A DNA stretch of 64,000 nt from an uncultured Sphingorhabdus sp. (GCA_947501885.1 CANMXN010000001.1:1178001-1242000); one strand, 5' to 3'; numbered from the stretch's first letter, positions 40,601 through 49,628 are shown. Notes: generated by a model not told the origin, from the letters alone. Numbers and translations are program-made.

Positions 40601-40751
40601 GTAATGCTATCACAAATACTACTGGAATAGGGAAGTGAGGATCCACGGCGCGTGAAATTGATAGGAATGCATTGATACCCAGAGCCGTTAATAACGTAAA
40701 TAGCACCAAGGTAAGTTGCCAACGGCTAATTACAGATGCAGCCAAATTCAT
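37677..40751 (-). CDS. RND efflux transporter permease subunit
   Basis: The 1024-residue inner-membrane pump has the RND plan of 12 helices and two large periplasmic loops. The proton-relay aspartates sit in GLLVDDSIVVTEN (about residues 395-407). The start WQLTLVLFTLLTALGINAFLSI and the C-terminal FIALIGIEIKNSILLVDF belong to the multidrug/acriflavin-type (HAE) branch, closer to the AcrB-like group without a strong HME metal motif. It overlaps its adaptor gene by 4 nt (ATGA). No outer-membrane channel gene is adjacent, so a channel elsewhere must be used. Confidence 0.93.
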   Translation of the reverse strand: MNLAASVISRWQLTLVLFTLLTALGINAFLSISRAVDPHFPIPVVFVIALQPGADALEMEETVAKPIEDILQGLDDVNRVQSTNSDGSSIINAEFDWEGDADQYFNDAVREISSIRDQLPEGLVELEFRRARTTESAILQLALVSESASWLRMEKYAEDLSDILNRNLGVRAVNINGLPQNEVSVVVNAGKLSELRIPMTQVADTLRQGAAEIPGGAVQSGDRRFNIDAGGAYENLDVIRSLPVRSADGSVLTIDDVAEVAWSTEEQRVETTHNGQRALFISATQKDGVDVTKLRDILFEQLDGFREGLPPDMQLVLQFDQSKDIRFRLNELTRDFSIALFLVIFTLMPLGFRASLIVIISIPLSLASGLLAVFTVGENLNQLVVAGFILSLGLLVDDSIVVTENIARHLRMGKRRALAAIEGTKEITPAILGSTGVLIFAFFPLLFLPEGAGAYTKSFFYSIIFTVMASMIISLTIIPFLASRILSREEDPEGNALLQWVNRNIERLYKPLLQRALNWPKTSFYSAMLVTFSAFILIKYMGFTLFPNADASYFRVTVETEQGSSVEATRKIVHQVSAILEKEPTIKVRAENVGASNPQVFYNVFGNRENTNYGEILVVLDKWNNDESDAMIERLRTQFDTIAGARIKAVLFQNGAPVDAPVSIRIQGNDNKVLKELSVQLETIMRKHPELRDVINPVATDRIDIDLNIDEQKAALLDIVEGSPRRTIRLALNGEAAGNFRDEEGDNYPVVVRLPREDFQIVSSLQDIYVASRDGQPIRLEEISSPQLKAVPPVINRYKLERVVSITAQTVKGAIPSQISAEILEEAQNIDLPIGYKLAAGGEAEAINDTLEGFGPAILIALFSIFAILVAEFGRFRETIVVIGVIPLGTFGGIIGLFLTGNSVSFMAVIGFIALIGIEIKNSILLVDFTTQLREEGMPLREAIERAGKVRFLPVLLTSLTAVGGLMPLAILGGNLYAPLAIVIIGGLISSTILSRIVTPVMYLLIAKKDDNGPKDKDMNMALA

Positions 40752-41848
40752 TCTGCTACAACTTCACTTTCAGTTGATTTTTCTATTGTCTCTGTTTTAC
40801 CACGCCTAACAATTTCAACCTTAGAGCCATCTACTAATTTTTCATGGCCTCGAAGTACGACTTTTTCTCCTAATGATAAACCATCTAAGATATTTATAAC
40901 TTTATCATCGAGACCACCTAAAATAACATTACGAATGGAGACCCGTTTTTCCTTATCGTCATAAACATATACAATGCCTTCAGAACCCCTAATACCGCTA
41001 ATAGCAGAGGCTGGTACCGTAATATTCTTATTGTCACTTTCAATTGTGAAGTTCGCTGTGCCAATTTGCCCTGATTTTAACCGACTATCATTGGGCAATT
41101 CTACAATAGCAAAAAATGAACCCGTATTTTCATCTGCACGGCCATCAATCTCTGTTACAACGGCGGGAAATTGCGCATCGGGTATCGAAGTAATAGTAAC
41201 CGCAACAGGCATTCCAATTGATATTTTTGTTGTATCTACAGAAGATAAGGGAACACGTAGCACATAACCTACATCCGCTTGTCCAAATATGATAGCGGGG
41301 CTGCCAGCAGATAATATTTGGCCAGGGTCTATATTACGGGTAATTATTATACCATTGCTGGGGGCATATAGCCGTGATGTATCCGAAGAAAATTGAGCTT
41401 GTTTTATCCTTGCTTCAGCGGCTTGAAAAGCAGCCTGTGATTGTTCCAATCTGGCTTTAGTGACCCAGCCTTGCTCAAACAAAGTGGCTATCCGGTCATA
41501 TTCAGATTTTGAACGATCTAATTCTGCCCGTGCTACATTTATGTCCGCATCGACAGTCGTAGTATCAAGAGACGCGATAAGGGCACCGCGTTTTACCCTA
41601 TCGCCTTCGTTAAACCTTACATTAGAAACCTTACCCGATGTCGTAAACCCTAGAGCGGTTTCTCTACGGAATCGAATTGTGCCTACTGATGATATAGATG
41701 CAAATTTATTGCTATTAGAAGATACCGCTATCTCAACAGGATAGGTCGTTTCTTGTGGGACTTGTTCTTCTTTACTCTGCTCATCACTACAAGCTGTCGT
41801 TAAGAACATAGCTGCAGCACTAATGATAACAAATTTCTGATTAGACAT
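40748..41848 (-). CDS. RND efflux periplasmic adaptor (membrane fusion protein)
   Basis: The 366-residue adaptor has a lipoprotein signal (AAAMFLTTAC, cysteine 20) and MFP domains: barrel-sandwich (TSGKVSNVRFNEGDRVKRG, IDPGQILSAGSPAII), an alpha-hairpin (residues about 95-150, LDRSKSEYDRIATLFEQGW), beta-barrel and membrane-proximal domains. It links the RND pump to an outer-membrane channel. It is upstream of the pump gene with an ATGA overlap. Confidence 0.92.
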   Translation of the reverse strand: MSNQKFVIISAAAMFLTTACSDEQSKEEQVPQETTYPVEIAVSSNSNKFASISSVGTIRFRRETALGFTTSGKVSNVRFNEGDRVKRGALIASLDTTTVDADINVARAELDRSKSEYDRIATLFEQGWVTKARLEQSQAAFQAAEARIKQAQFSSDTSRLYAPSNGIIITRNIDPGQILSAGSPAIIFGQADVGYVLRVPLSSVDTTKISIGMPVAVTITSIPDAQFPAVVTEIDGRADENTGSFFAIVELPNDSRLKSGQIGTANFTIESDNKNITVPASAISGIRGSEGIVYVYDDKEKRVSIRNVILGGLDDKVINILDGLSLGEKVVLRGHEKLVDGSKVEIVRRGKTETIEKSTESEVVAE

Positions 41849-41948
41849 GACTTAACCTTTAAAGCTCATGTACCCTAATGCCATGCTAAATTATATTAGG
41901 CAATCAGAAGCTTATGAATGATATCGAAAAGCAGATGTTCTTTCATAT

Positions 41949-41975
41949 AAAAAAGGCGGCCATGATGACCGCCTT
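41949..41975 (-). terminator. intrinsic terminator after the OmpA-family gene
   Basis: Read on the minus strand, AAGGCGGTCATCATGGCCGCCTT followed by a run of Ts forms a stable hairpin 24 bp after the stop at 41999. Confidence 0.85.
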
Positions 41976-41998
41976 CTCTATAATCGTAAATCTAGGCT

Positions 41999-43120
41999 TT
42001 AGTTACCAGAACCAGGTCCATAAGTAACTTCAACACGGCGATTTTGTGGTTCACGAACACCATCAGCAGTATTTACTAATGGAGCTGTTTCACCAAATGC
42101 TTCTGTTGCGATTGCACCAGCACTGATACCTTTTGATTCAAGGTAGCTGCGAACGACTGTATTACGACGCTCTGATAAAGCAACATTATATGCATTTGAA
42201 CCAGATTTATCAGCATGACCAGCCAACATCACACGGGCATTACCACAATTAGCATATTGGCTATAGGCATTATCCAATGTTGATGCACCATCTGCACGTA
42301 GGTCTGATTTATCATGATCGAAGAACACGATATATGGACCAGAGTTACACGGCACCGCGGGGGGTGGCGGTGGCGGTGGTGGCGGTGGAGGTGCTGCCAC
42401 AGGAGGAGGAGGAGGTGGTGGTGGAGGCGGCGGTGGTGGTGCTTCACCGCCAAAGTTATAAATGATGCTTCCCAACAATGAATGAGAAGAAAAATCTGTT
42501 TGTAGATCACGGCCTAAGCTATCAACCAAATCAAGGTTAGTCACTCGGAAATAGCGATATTTCAAACCAACATCAAATTTGCTAGATAGTTTATGACGGA
42601 TACCACCGATCACTTGATATGCAAAAGCAGTATCACTATCGTCGATGAATGCAGATTCGATCAAAGCATTTGCTTCAACGCGAGCGATACCAACACCGCC
42701 GCCAATAAAGCCTTGCAAGCCATCATCATCACCAAAATCAAATAGACCATTAAGCATAAAGCTTAAAGCATTTGAATCACCCGCAGCATCAAAATTTCCA
42801 GATACCAATGTGCCAGGACTTGTGAGTGAAGGTGCAGGCACACCTCCCGTCAGTGATGAAGCTTCAGATATGTCAGCTTCACGAAAGCTAACCTCTGTCT
42901 CAAGACGAAATACGCCGAAATCATAACCAACTAATCCGCCGATATCATAGCCTGTATCAGTGTCTAGTCCTAGATTAGTACCTGCTTCAGTTTCAAGCTC
43001 TTGCTCTTCAATTATAGTGATACCGCCTTCGACGCCTACATACCACTCACCATCACGAGCATTAGCTGGTGCAGTTAAAGCGGTAGATGCAAGGGCCAAA
43101 CCAATGGCTAACTTACGCAT
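41999..43120 (-). CDS. OmpA family outer-membrane protein with proline-rich linker
   Basis: The 373-residue protein has a signal peptide (to APANARDG), an eight-strand barrel (VGVEGGITIIEEQELETEA, LVGYDFGVFRLETEVSF, FIGGGVGIARVEA, LLGSIIYNFGG), a linker of 13 and 11 consecutive prolines separated by VAA, and a C-terminal OmpA peptidoglycan-binding domain (YIVFFDHDKSDLRADG, VMLAGHADKSGSNAYN, SERRNTVVRSYL, NRRVEV). The OmpA domain anchors the envelope to peptidoglycan. The gene is monocistronic with its own terminator, consistent with a major envelope protein. Confidence 0.95.
   Translation of the reverse strand: MRKLAIGLALASTALTAPANARDGEWYVGVEGGITIIEEQELETEAGTNLGLDTDTGYDIGGLVGYDFGVFRLETEVSFREADISEASSLTGGVPAPSLTSPGTLVSGNFDAAGDSNALSFMLNGLFDFGDDDGLQGFIGGGVGIARVEANALIESAFIDDSDTAFAYQVIGGIRHKLSSKFDVGLKYRYFRVTNLDLVDSLGRDLQTDFSSHSLLGSIIYNFGGEAPPPPPPPPPPPPPVAAPPPPPPPPPPPAVPCNSGPYIVFFDHDKSDLRADGASTLDNAYSQYANCGNARVMLAGHADKSGSNAYNVALSERRNTVVRSYLESKGISAGAIATEAFGETAPLVNTADGVREPQNRRVEVTYGPGSGN
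42355..42441 (-). repeat. low-complexity proline-codon tract in the OmpA gene
   Basis: The plus strand shows nearly continuous GGN triplets (mainly GGT, GGA, GGC) that encode the two polyproline runs on the minus strand. Codons are mixed rather than identical, which limits but does not exclude replication slippage; changes by multiples of three would only alter linker length. Confidence 0.85.
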
Positions 43121-43315
43121 GTATATTCCCCTTTTATTTATATTAACTTAAAAATTCGGTGATAGACCAATACCGCTAAGTTACATTGCTTGCAAGAGCC
43201 GTTTCCATCAAACTGTTGCCAAAATGTCTCCATTAGTAGAAATATTGAACTAAAAACTAATGAATTTCAAACTAATCGAGCCACAATTCTACAATTTAAC
43301 AGAATCAAAACCATA

Positions 43316-43762
43316 TCAACGACGACTCCAACCAAATAAATGCAACGCATCCCATATTGCTTCAATAGACTCGCGAGCTTGCAAATCTATAATGTCGCCA
43401 TTTTGTGGAACAAGCATTGGTAATGCACTGATCCACTGCCCATCGCCGTATGTCATGCGGCAGTTTATAGCTTCATTATATAATTGCATTTGCTCTATGG
43501 GATATAGATAGCGCCAGCCATTTTCCGACCAAATTGCAATTTGATTGGCTTTTCCTGACCACAGACCCACTGGCCCAGTGCCTATCAACCACATGTCATT
43601 ATCAGCATCAGGCGATAAAGAAGTAGGATCATTTATCACATCTCTTACAGATATATTGAGATAATTATCTATCAGTGTAAGCGCTTCATTATGCGTATAT
43701 TCTTTTTGTGCTTGCCCGACAGCCAATAGTGGCAATTTATGCCGCATCGTTTCCATATTCAT
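43316..43762 (-). CDS. DUF2793 phage/GTA protein
   Basis: The 148-residue protein has the DUF2793 start (RHKLPLLAVGQAQKEYTHNE) and continues MWLIGTGPVGLWSGKANQIA and NGWRYLYPIEQMQLY. DUF2793 occurs at the distal end of sphingomonad and rhodobacter GTA or prophage tail modules and is thought to be a tail-tip or fibre-associated component. AGGA lies 8 nt before the ATG. It is the last gene of the cluster, 25 bp after the gp15-like gene. Confidence 0.85.
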   Translation of the reverse strand: MNMETMRHKLPLLAVGQAQKEYTHNEALTLIDNYLNISVRDVINDPTSLSPDADNDMWLIGTGPVGLWSGKANQIAIWSENGWRYLYPIEQMQLYNEAINCRMTYGDGQWISALPMLVPQNGDIIDLQARESIEAIWDALHLFGWSRR

Positions 43763-43787
43763 AACATATCCTATAATTATCTAAGTT

Positions 43788-45995
43788 TTATAATATCTCA
43801 TAATCCATTATGAGCGGTTCAGACTTTGCATATGTACCAATTTGCGTGATCATAATCTGAAGGTTTCGAACCCCATTGTTGCGCCACATACTCAGATCTG
43901 CATCTGACACAGTAGTTTGACTTTGACTCACCATCATATTATTCAAAATCTGTTCTGAATGACCTGCTGTCATATCAATAATCGTCACATCATAGCGTTC
44001 AAAATTCTCACCTAACTGGACATCGACACCATCATTCCATTGCGATGATCCGCGCCCTCGCCTAATCCAGCGAATCGCCATATCTTCATTGGGCGTAATA
44101 TTCACATATCCATGCACGGGAGATAGTGGACGCATAGAACGCCCAATATCCTCTAGTGTTTCAACTTGCGGAACGTCATCATCCAAGCCAATAGCTTCTA
44201 TATTGATGCTTTGTCCTAGCGTGAAATCATCATGCTCAATAAATTGCAACTGCTTATCATCAAGCAAAACAAAGCGTTCATCCGCCGTATGATTATCAAT
44301 ATATTCTTCTGTACCACCCAAACCGCGAGCTAGCCCTCGCAATTCATAGCTGCCATCATCCAATATATGAGCGGACCTAAATTGGATAATCTCTTCACCA
44401 ATCATTGCAAAATTATCATTGCTAGAATTACCAACATCACCCAATTGCAGCATCATATTCGAGTTGTCTAAGATGACAATCGGTCGATTACGCTCATCAA
44501 CTATTGCTGCAGACGCGCGCTGCAATGGAACAGTCACACGCCCCATAGTCGCTGCAACTGAAACTGTAGAAATAGGTGTTATAATATTCTCATTGCGCTG
44601 AAACAAATTGGCTCTGCGCCACCCCGCTTCGCTCCCACCCGCCGCAACCGCTATATTGGGTCGATCCAGCCCACGAAGACCAAATGCTGGCAAATCCAAT
44701 ATATTGAATATCGTCTGACCCGATCGCAAATCAGGAGGAAGAAGTGCACGGCCCGAGGCAGCCACTTCAGGCATAGTGGTCATATCAGCAACTTTATTCA
44801 ACATCAGGCCAATAACACCAAGGTCTTCTTCAACCTCAATAATTTTCCAACGATGCATATTATTACAGCGAACTATATCTCCGATAATATAATTTTTGCC
44901 ATCACGCGCTAATGTCATAGAAGCCATATTGCGCGCAAAAATCTGTTGCCTTTGGTTCAGCGCTACAATCGATTGCGCATCATTAACATTAAGGGCTGCG
45001 GGAAAATCTATGGTGCGGTTTACTCTACCTGGGCCGGGCCTACGACTACTTTGTAAACCCGCTTGATACTCACGGGATGGATCATAATAGCGCAACGATA
45101 ATTCCTTGGGGATTTCACTTATTGACGCTGTAAAACTCTGTGTCTCATCCAATCTATTTTGATTTTGCTGTATCACCTCGGGGGATATTATATCCGATAC
45201 TCCTTGCATCACGCTATGATCGATTAATTGTAAATCACCATCATTTGCACGTATCGACATGGGCAGTGGCGATAGCAAATCATCAAGCGCTTCTCGGCTC
45301 ACACCAGCCGAAGATGCATAACCCGAAAGTGTAATATTGCTATCACCCGATTGGGTAACCAAGTCCTGCGTTACGCTATTGGCAATATCGATAATGGTGA
45401 TGCGCCCTGAACCATCTATAACCTCAAAAGTCAGCGACGGTATTCTATTACCAAAATCCGCCAATTGCAGATTTTCAAACACGACATAGCTAATACCTCT
45501 ATGGGCTGTGGCGGCGTTAATCCCCTCAGCAGATGCAATCAGCGGATCAACCCGCTGATCCTCTTCTCCATTATAAAATCTGAATAAAGTTTCTGTTTTG
45601 AAATCACCCGCAATACCACGCAACAAATTACCATCAGCCCAAATCCGCCGCACCGAAGAAATAGGGCGCGATGATAGAGCCACCGCTAAATTCGCCGAAT
45701 AAGTAAAGGTCGTGGTACTAGGGCGACCTTTACCGCCGCCCTCGCGGTTGCTCATTTCCTGTAAATCACTGGCCCATATAACAGACCCTGCCACGCGCAT
45801 GGTTCCAAAAATTTGTGGAATGGGCGTGCCGTAACTAGAAGTTTGCACCGATACCTCGGCAAGGCGCGGGCCAACACGATCAGGCCCATTACCAATAATC
45901 GCTTGATCCACTTGTGAGCCGATTAAGCTGCCAATAGCGCCGCCAATCGGACCGCCCAATATTGTACCAACGGTTCCCAAAACCAATGTCGCCAT
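43788..45995 (-). CDS. GTA gp15-like baseplate/tail-hub protein
   Basis: ATG 45995 (AAGGAAG 6 nt upstream) is chosen over the longer frame at 46046 and gives 735 residues. The N-terminus (ATLVLGTVGTILGGPIGGAI, IGSLIGSQVDQAI) is a hydrophobic Gly-rich helix typical of RcGTA gp15 and gpJ-like proteins, followed by PIPQIFGTMRVAGSVIWA. The middle (SLRYYDPSREYQAGLQ) matches the phage-tail hub domain, and the C-terminal part (FERYDVTIIDMTAG) an Ig-like fibre-binding region. RcGTA gp15 is about 1300 residues with a TIM-barrel-like domain; this one lacks room for it. Confidence 0.85.
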   Translation of the reverse strand: MATLVLGTVGTILGGPIGGAIGSLIGSQVDQAIIGNGPDRVGPRLAEVSVQTSSYGTPIPQIFGTMRVAGSVIWASDLQEMSNREGGGKGRPSTTTFTYSANLAVALSSRPISSVRRIWADGNLLRGIAGDFKTETLFRFYNGEEDQRVDPLIASAEGINAATAHRGISYVVFENLQLADFGNRIPSLTFEVIDGSGRITIIDIANSVTQDLVTQSGDSNITLSGYASSAGVSREALDDLLSPLPMSIRANDGDLQLIDHSVMQGVSDIISPEVIQQNQNRLDETQSFTASISEIPKELSLRYYDPSREYQAGLQSSRRPGPGRVNRTIDFPAALNVNDAQSIVALNQRQQIFARNMASMTLARDGKNYIIGDIVRCNNMHRWKIIEVEEDLGVIGLMLNKVADMTTMPEVAASGRALLPPDLRSGQTIFNILDLPAFGLRGLDRPNIAVAAGGSEAGWRRANLFQRNENIITPISTVSVAATMGRVTVPLQRASAAIVDERNRPIVILDNSNMMLQLGDVGNSSNDNFAMIGEEIIQFRSAHILDDGSYELRGLARGLGGTEEYIDNHTADERFVLLDDKQLQFIEHDDFTLGQSINIEAIGLDDDVPQVETLEDIGRSMRPLSPVHGYVNITPNEDMAIRWIRRGRGSSQWNDGVDVQLGENFERYDVTIIDMTAGHSEQILNNMMVSQSQTTVSDADLSMWRNNGVRNLQIMITQIGTYAKSEPLIMDYEIL

Positions 45996-45996
45996 A

Positions 45997-46431
45997 TTAA
46001 CTTCCTTTATAACGCCAAGCCGCGATTGCATCAAATGGCAGATCATTTGTTTCCACTATGCGCCTCAAAGCGCTATGAGCATGAACATAATGCTGACTAT
46101 GTTTGATTAGAAAATGTAGCTGCTGACAGGATGGCGCGATCAAAATGATGTCACCCGATTGAAACACGCAATTGCTATCAATCTGTGAAAAATCTGTATT
46201 CGCAAAAAAATCCTGCGGCGCAGCGATATTATCAAACCGCAATGTATAATGCCGCGGAATAGTAATGTTATTAATGACAGGCTTAATCGCATAGGCCGTC
46301 AAACCGACGCAATCTAAACCCGTTTCAAGAGACCGTCCATGCAAACGAAACCGCACACCCACAGCTTGTTGAGCGCGCAGCCCAATCATCTCACGGATAG
46401 TTTGCACATCCGCCTTACCCTCAAAGTGCAT
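45997..46431 (-). CDS. GTA gp14-like NlpC/P60 (C40) cell-wall peptidase
   Basis: The 144-residue protein has a start IGLRAQQAVGVRFRLHGRS, then the catalytic Cys in GLDCVGLTAYA and the His in LHFLIKHSQH. NlpC/P60 peptidases cleave peptidoglycan peptides; in GTAs and siphophages they sit at the tail tip and open the recipient's cell wall. Near-contiguous with gp13 and gp15 genes. Confidence 0.88.
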   Translation of the reverse strand: MHFEGKADVQTIREMIGLRAQQAVGVRFRLHGRSLETGLDCVGLTAYAIKPVINNITIPRHYTLRFDNIAAPQDFFANTDFSQIDSNCVFQSGDIILIAPSCQQLHFLIKHSQHYVHAHSALRRIVETNDLPFDAIAAWRYKGS

Positions 46432-46437
46432 AATATC

Positions 46438-47280
46438 TTAATTCAGCCCAGGATAGCGGGTCAGCAAATCATTGCCTGGCAAATAGGGCTCGCCGCGAAA
46501 ATTCACACTATTTTGGAATCTATTGCTGCACGTGCTAATGCTCTTATTACAGCCCATAATCGCTTCTACGCGATAGCCCAATATCTCATCCTGCGAGATA
46601 GTTGCAATGATGGGCGGTATCTCTACCAAGGTTAAAGAAACAGTGTCGCTATCCAATATATAGGTTGATAGCCCCGTTGCAGGCCCCGTGAGCCAGCGCA
46701 ATTCACCAAAAGCAAAATCGCTTATATCTCCTGCAATAGGGCCATCTATCATCAATCGGTTGCCCATAACGCGCTCAACTCTCAAAATATGCGCAAAACG
46801 CTGCCGATTAAGTTTGCAATGATGGTCACCAAAACGGGCGCGGCAAGTTGGCGATGTAACAGGGGCCACTTCATGGTCAAGCTGCGCCGTTAATCCTAAA
46901 AACTCTGCTGTGAAAGCCCCATTAGATTGCCGAACCTCACCCAATTCACCACGTGCTAGCGTTTGAATATCCGCTGATAGATCATTCCAATCATAGAGGA
47001 ATATATGCATTTTGGCACCATCCCAACGGCCATTTCCCAAATCATCTTCGCGCAAAGCATCTGCAGTAAATGCACCATCAATGTCTAAACCATCGGATTG
47101 CGTCCCTAAGGTTGAAACAATTTTGGTTGGTGCCAAGCCTGGTTGCGCACTCAAATGAACACCACCAACAATTTGGTCGTGATCATGCGAAGTGAAACCC
47201 AATGCCACCCCATCACGGCGCATCAAATGCCAACCATAAGCCAGAGTTTTTAAGGATGATGGCGTAACAATTGCATTCAT
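46438..47280 (-). CDS. GTA gp13-like DUF2163 tail hub protein
   Basis: The 280-residue protein begins LKTLAYGWHLMRRDGVALGF and contains TSHDHDQIV, TIVSTLGTQSDG-like and FLGLTAQLDHEVAPVTSPTC, the hallmark of DUF2163/phage BR0599 proteins. The clustered Cys near residues 148-157 and 254-262 (RARFGDHHCKL, MGCNKSISTCSNRF) match the iron-sulfur hub seen in RcGTA, where gp13 binds an Fe-S cluster. It starts inside the gp12-like stop (ATGA). Confidence 0.87.
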   Translation of the reverse strand: MNAIVTPSSLKTLAYGWHLMRRDGVALGFTSHDHDQIVGGVHLSAQPGLAPTKIVSTLGTQSDGLDIDGAFTADALREDDLGNGRWDGAKMHIFLYDWNDLSADIQTLARGELGEVRQSNGAFTAEFLGLTAQLDHEVAPVTSPTCRARFGDHHCKLNRQRFAHILRVERVMGNRLMIDGPIAGDISDFAFGELRWLTGPATGLSTYILDSDTVSLTLVEIPPIIATISQDEILGYRVEAIMGCNKSISTCSNRFQNSVNFRGEPYLPGNDLLTRYPGLN

Positions 47281-49628
47281 GATGCTTCCTTAACCTCAAC
47301 CAATGGGATGGATGCTATATCGCTCGCGCCAAAGGTTGTGCCGGCAAGATCCAAATTATCATTGGCAAAACGCACAGGCACATCAAATATATAACCAGCG
47401 CTGATTTCTGCCCCTTGCTCTGGTGCCGTTACAAAAATGATAAAACCATCATCAGAAACATGCCAATCATCATAAGGCACGCCATCAATAGCAACCTGTA
47501 TGCTGTCAATTACGGGTCTAGTAATTCGCCTTTGCTGCATTTCAACATTATCGGCTTCACCATAGTTTTTAATCAGAGCAAAGCGTGTTTGCAGGCCATC
47601 GCCTGTGCCAATAATTTGATCAATAGCGCTAATGTCATCACTTCCCGATGAGCTATAATCATAAGGATCACGAAAACGAAAACCAACCGCACTACCGCGC
47701 CGCGCCCTAAAAAAATTTAATATAACACCCAAATCTTCATCGGACCTGATCGATGGACCGACATCATAATGCATACGAGCATCGGACCAATTGCTATTGC
47801 GAAATTCATGTCCCGACGTGGACGTCACAATATTGGTGGAAAATTCAGGGTTTACCGAAGCCGCCACGCTCAAAGATAAAGGGAAAGCCTCATCGCTAAA
47901 TATCTGCATATCATCATCCTCTATTCTATCATGAACGCACAGGTTAAAATAGGTGAACCCATCGCGCGATACCTGCGGCAATGCCCAGATAAATACATGT
48001 TCTAGACCGCGATCTATCGCACTTTCTGCGGCAAAATTAATATCATACCATTGCGCTTTTTCTTCGGGTAAAAGCACAAAGCCGCTGAAATAATGCTGGT
48101 CTTCCATCGGATAAGATAATCGCTGCGTCATCAAATCGGTGGCGCGCAATGTTGCGCCATGATTGCCCGCTATGACCCAATCATAATCCTCTAGCTGCAA
48201 TATATCGAAAGCAGGAGCGCTCCACCCAACAGGAACATTTGCCCGCAAAGCATCGGGCGCACGCTCATCCAGCACGGTAGGCAAATATACCAAGAGTAAT
48301 AATTCCGATGGCATATTCACGCTATTGCCATAATCGCGCACTGCATCGGCAACGCTTGCGGTTGATGCCGCCAATAATTCACCAGCACGATCTAGCATCG
48401 CCTGCTCATCGGCATTTTTATCGCCGAATATCGTGTCCATCTCTTGCAGCATATCGCCAAAGGCAGCACGCGCACGATCATCATAAAGACAGATGCGGCC
48501 ATCCAAAAATATCCACCACCAAGGCTCGCCCACCTGAAAGCGCAGCGGCAGGCCGCCCACTACCAATATTTCAGCAAAAGCGCGCGCAACATGACGCAAA
48601 TATCCTATCGCGCCATCATGTGCGGGCGATACCAATGATGACGGCGGCGTATAATAAGTTAAGGCTGGATTGCCGTCCAAATCGCGCTGTTTCCAATCAT
48701 TCCAGCAATGCGCATCAAAAATCTCATAGGATAAAGAAAAAATAAGCTCATAATCTGCCGCTTTCGCAAGCTGCACAAAATTTTCATGCCATGCGATACA
48801 CGCATTATTGAGCGTACCCCCATTGAGGCTAACATAATGTTCATCGCCCAGAGCCTCCAGCCGAAAATAATGACTCATACCCACATAATGGTTGATGGTA
48901 CCGCGATAACCAAGCGCGTGAATTTGCCGCAAAATACGCGCTGGCGTTAAATTATACGCATCATCATAACCCGTAGCCATTTGCATCTCATGCTCAGGGA
49001 TCATAATATCACCCGTATCGAGCATCACGCCGCCGCCATCACAGCGAATGGCGCTGATATTGACCTCGCCTTCCTGCGGCGGGTCAATAGTGACATGCTG
49101 ATTATCAAAACTCTCTGGAATGATAGATATAAACATACGATCAATATCACCTGCGTAAACAGGATCAGCCTCGCTTGGGAGCAAGAAACCACCGCTTAAT
49201 TCACTAAAATTCAGAGTGATTTGCGCATCTGTCGGCGAACCATTGGCATAATTCCAAAGCCGAACAAACCAACTTCGCGGATTGCCATTTTGGTCGCGTC
49301 CTTCGATGGTAAGTGTCGGTCCATTTATGGCATTTAACGCCCTTATCCCATCTGATTGCCATCTGAAGGACAGAGTCAAACGCCGATAATCACGGTTCGT
49401 CTCATAAGCCAGCAAAGGATGGTCCCAACGATCCTCGCTCTCCCAAATCAAGCCTGCCAGCGCATCTTGATGGTAAAATACCGCTTTCACTTGCATGGAT
49501 TCTGGTCCTGTACTGACCACCGAAGCCATCATTGGACGGGCAAAATCCACACTCCAAAAGCGCGGGTCAAAACGCTGAACAGGATTGCTCTCTTGTCCCT
49601 CTCGCCTATCTGCTAACCAATAGGGCAT
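47277..49628 (-). CDS. gp12-like distal tail protein fused to a beta/alpha (TIM-barrel-like) domain
   Basis: The protein has 783 residues, whereas RcGTA gp12 has about 210. Residues 578-783 form the DUF2460 domain (FPLSLSVAASVNPEFSTNIV, GVILNFFRARRGSAVGFRFR, VAIDGVPYDDWHV), the distal-tail function. Residues 1-200 are beta-rich (FWSVDFARPMMASVVST). Residues about 220-560 look like a glycosidase-type barrel: NHYVGMSHYFRL, SLSYEIFDAHCWNDWK, RFQVGEPWWWIFLDG, HVFIWALPQ. This resembles the 'non-contractile tail sheath' TIM-barrel proteins of some phages. Whether it is catalytic is unknown; the Glu in GEPWWW is a candidate. Confidence 0.8.
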   Translation of the reverse strand: MPYWLADRREGQESNPVQRFDPRFWSVDFARPMMASVVSTGPESMQVKAVFYHQDALAGLIWESEDRWDHPLLAYETNRDYRRLTLSFRWQSDGIRALNAINGPTLTIEGRDQNGNPRSWFVRLWNYANGSPTDAQITLNFSELSGGFLLPSEADPVYAGDIDRMFISIIPESFDNQHVTIDPPQEGEVNISAIRCDGGGVMLDTGDIMIPEHEMQMATGYDDAYNLTPARILRQIHALGYRGTINHYVGMSHYFRLEALGDEHYVSLNGGTLNNACIAWHENFVQLAKAADYELIFSLSYEIFDAHCWNDWKQRDLDGNPALTYYTPPSSLVSPAHDGAIGYLRHVARAFAEILVVGGLPLRFQVGEPWWWIFLDGRICLYDDRARAAFGDMLQEMDTIFGDKNADEQAMLDRAGELLAASTASVADAVRDYGNSVNMPSELLLLVYLPTVLDERAPDALRANVPVGWSAPAFDILQLEDYDWVIAGNHGATLRATDLMTQRLSYPMEDQHYFSGFVLLPEEKAQWYDINFAAESAIDRGLEHVFIWALPQVSRDGFTYFNLCVHDRIEDDDMQIFSDEAFPLSLSVAASVNPEFSTNIVTSTSGHEFRNSNWSDARMHYDVGPSIRSDEDLGVILNFFRARRGSAVGFRFRDPYDYSSSGSDDISAIDQIIGTGDGLQTRFALIKNYGEADNVEMQQRRITRPVIDSIQVAIDGVPYDDWHVSDDGFIIFVTAPEQGAEISAGYIFDVPVRFANDNLDLAGTTFGASDIASIPLVEVKEAS

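Noticed and set aside
42229-42510. His/Leu-rich and Val/Glu-rich alternative frames across the polyproline tract
   Set aside because: Products of reading GGN/CCN repeats in other frames.
48308-48745. plus-strand frames in the gp12-like gene
   Set aside because: Opposite to a conserved tail protein, His/Arg-rich without motifs or ribosome binding site.
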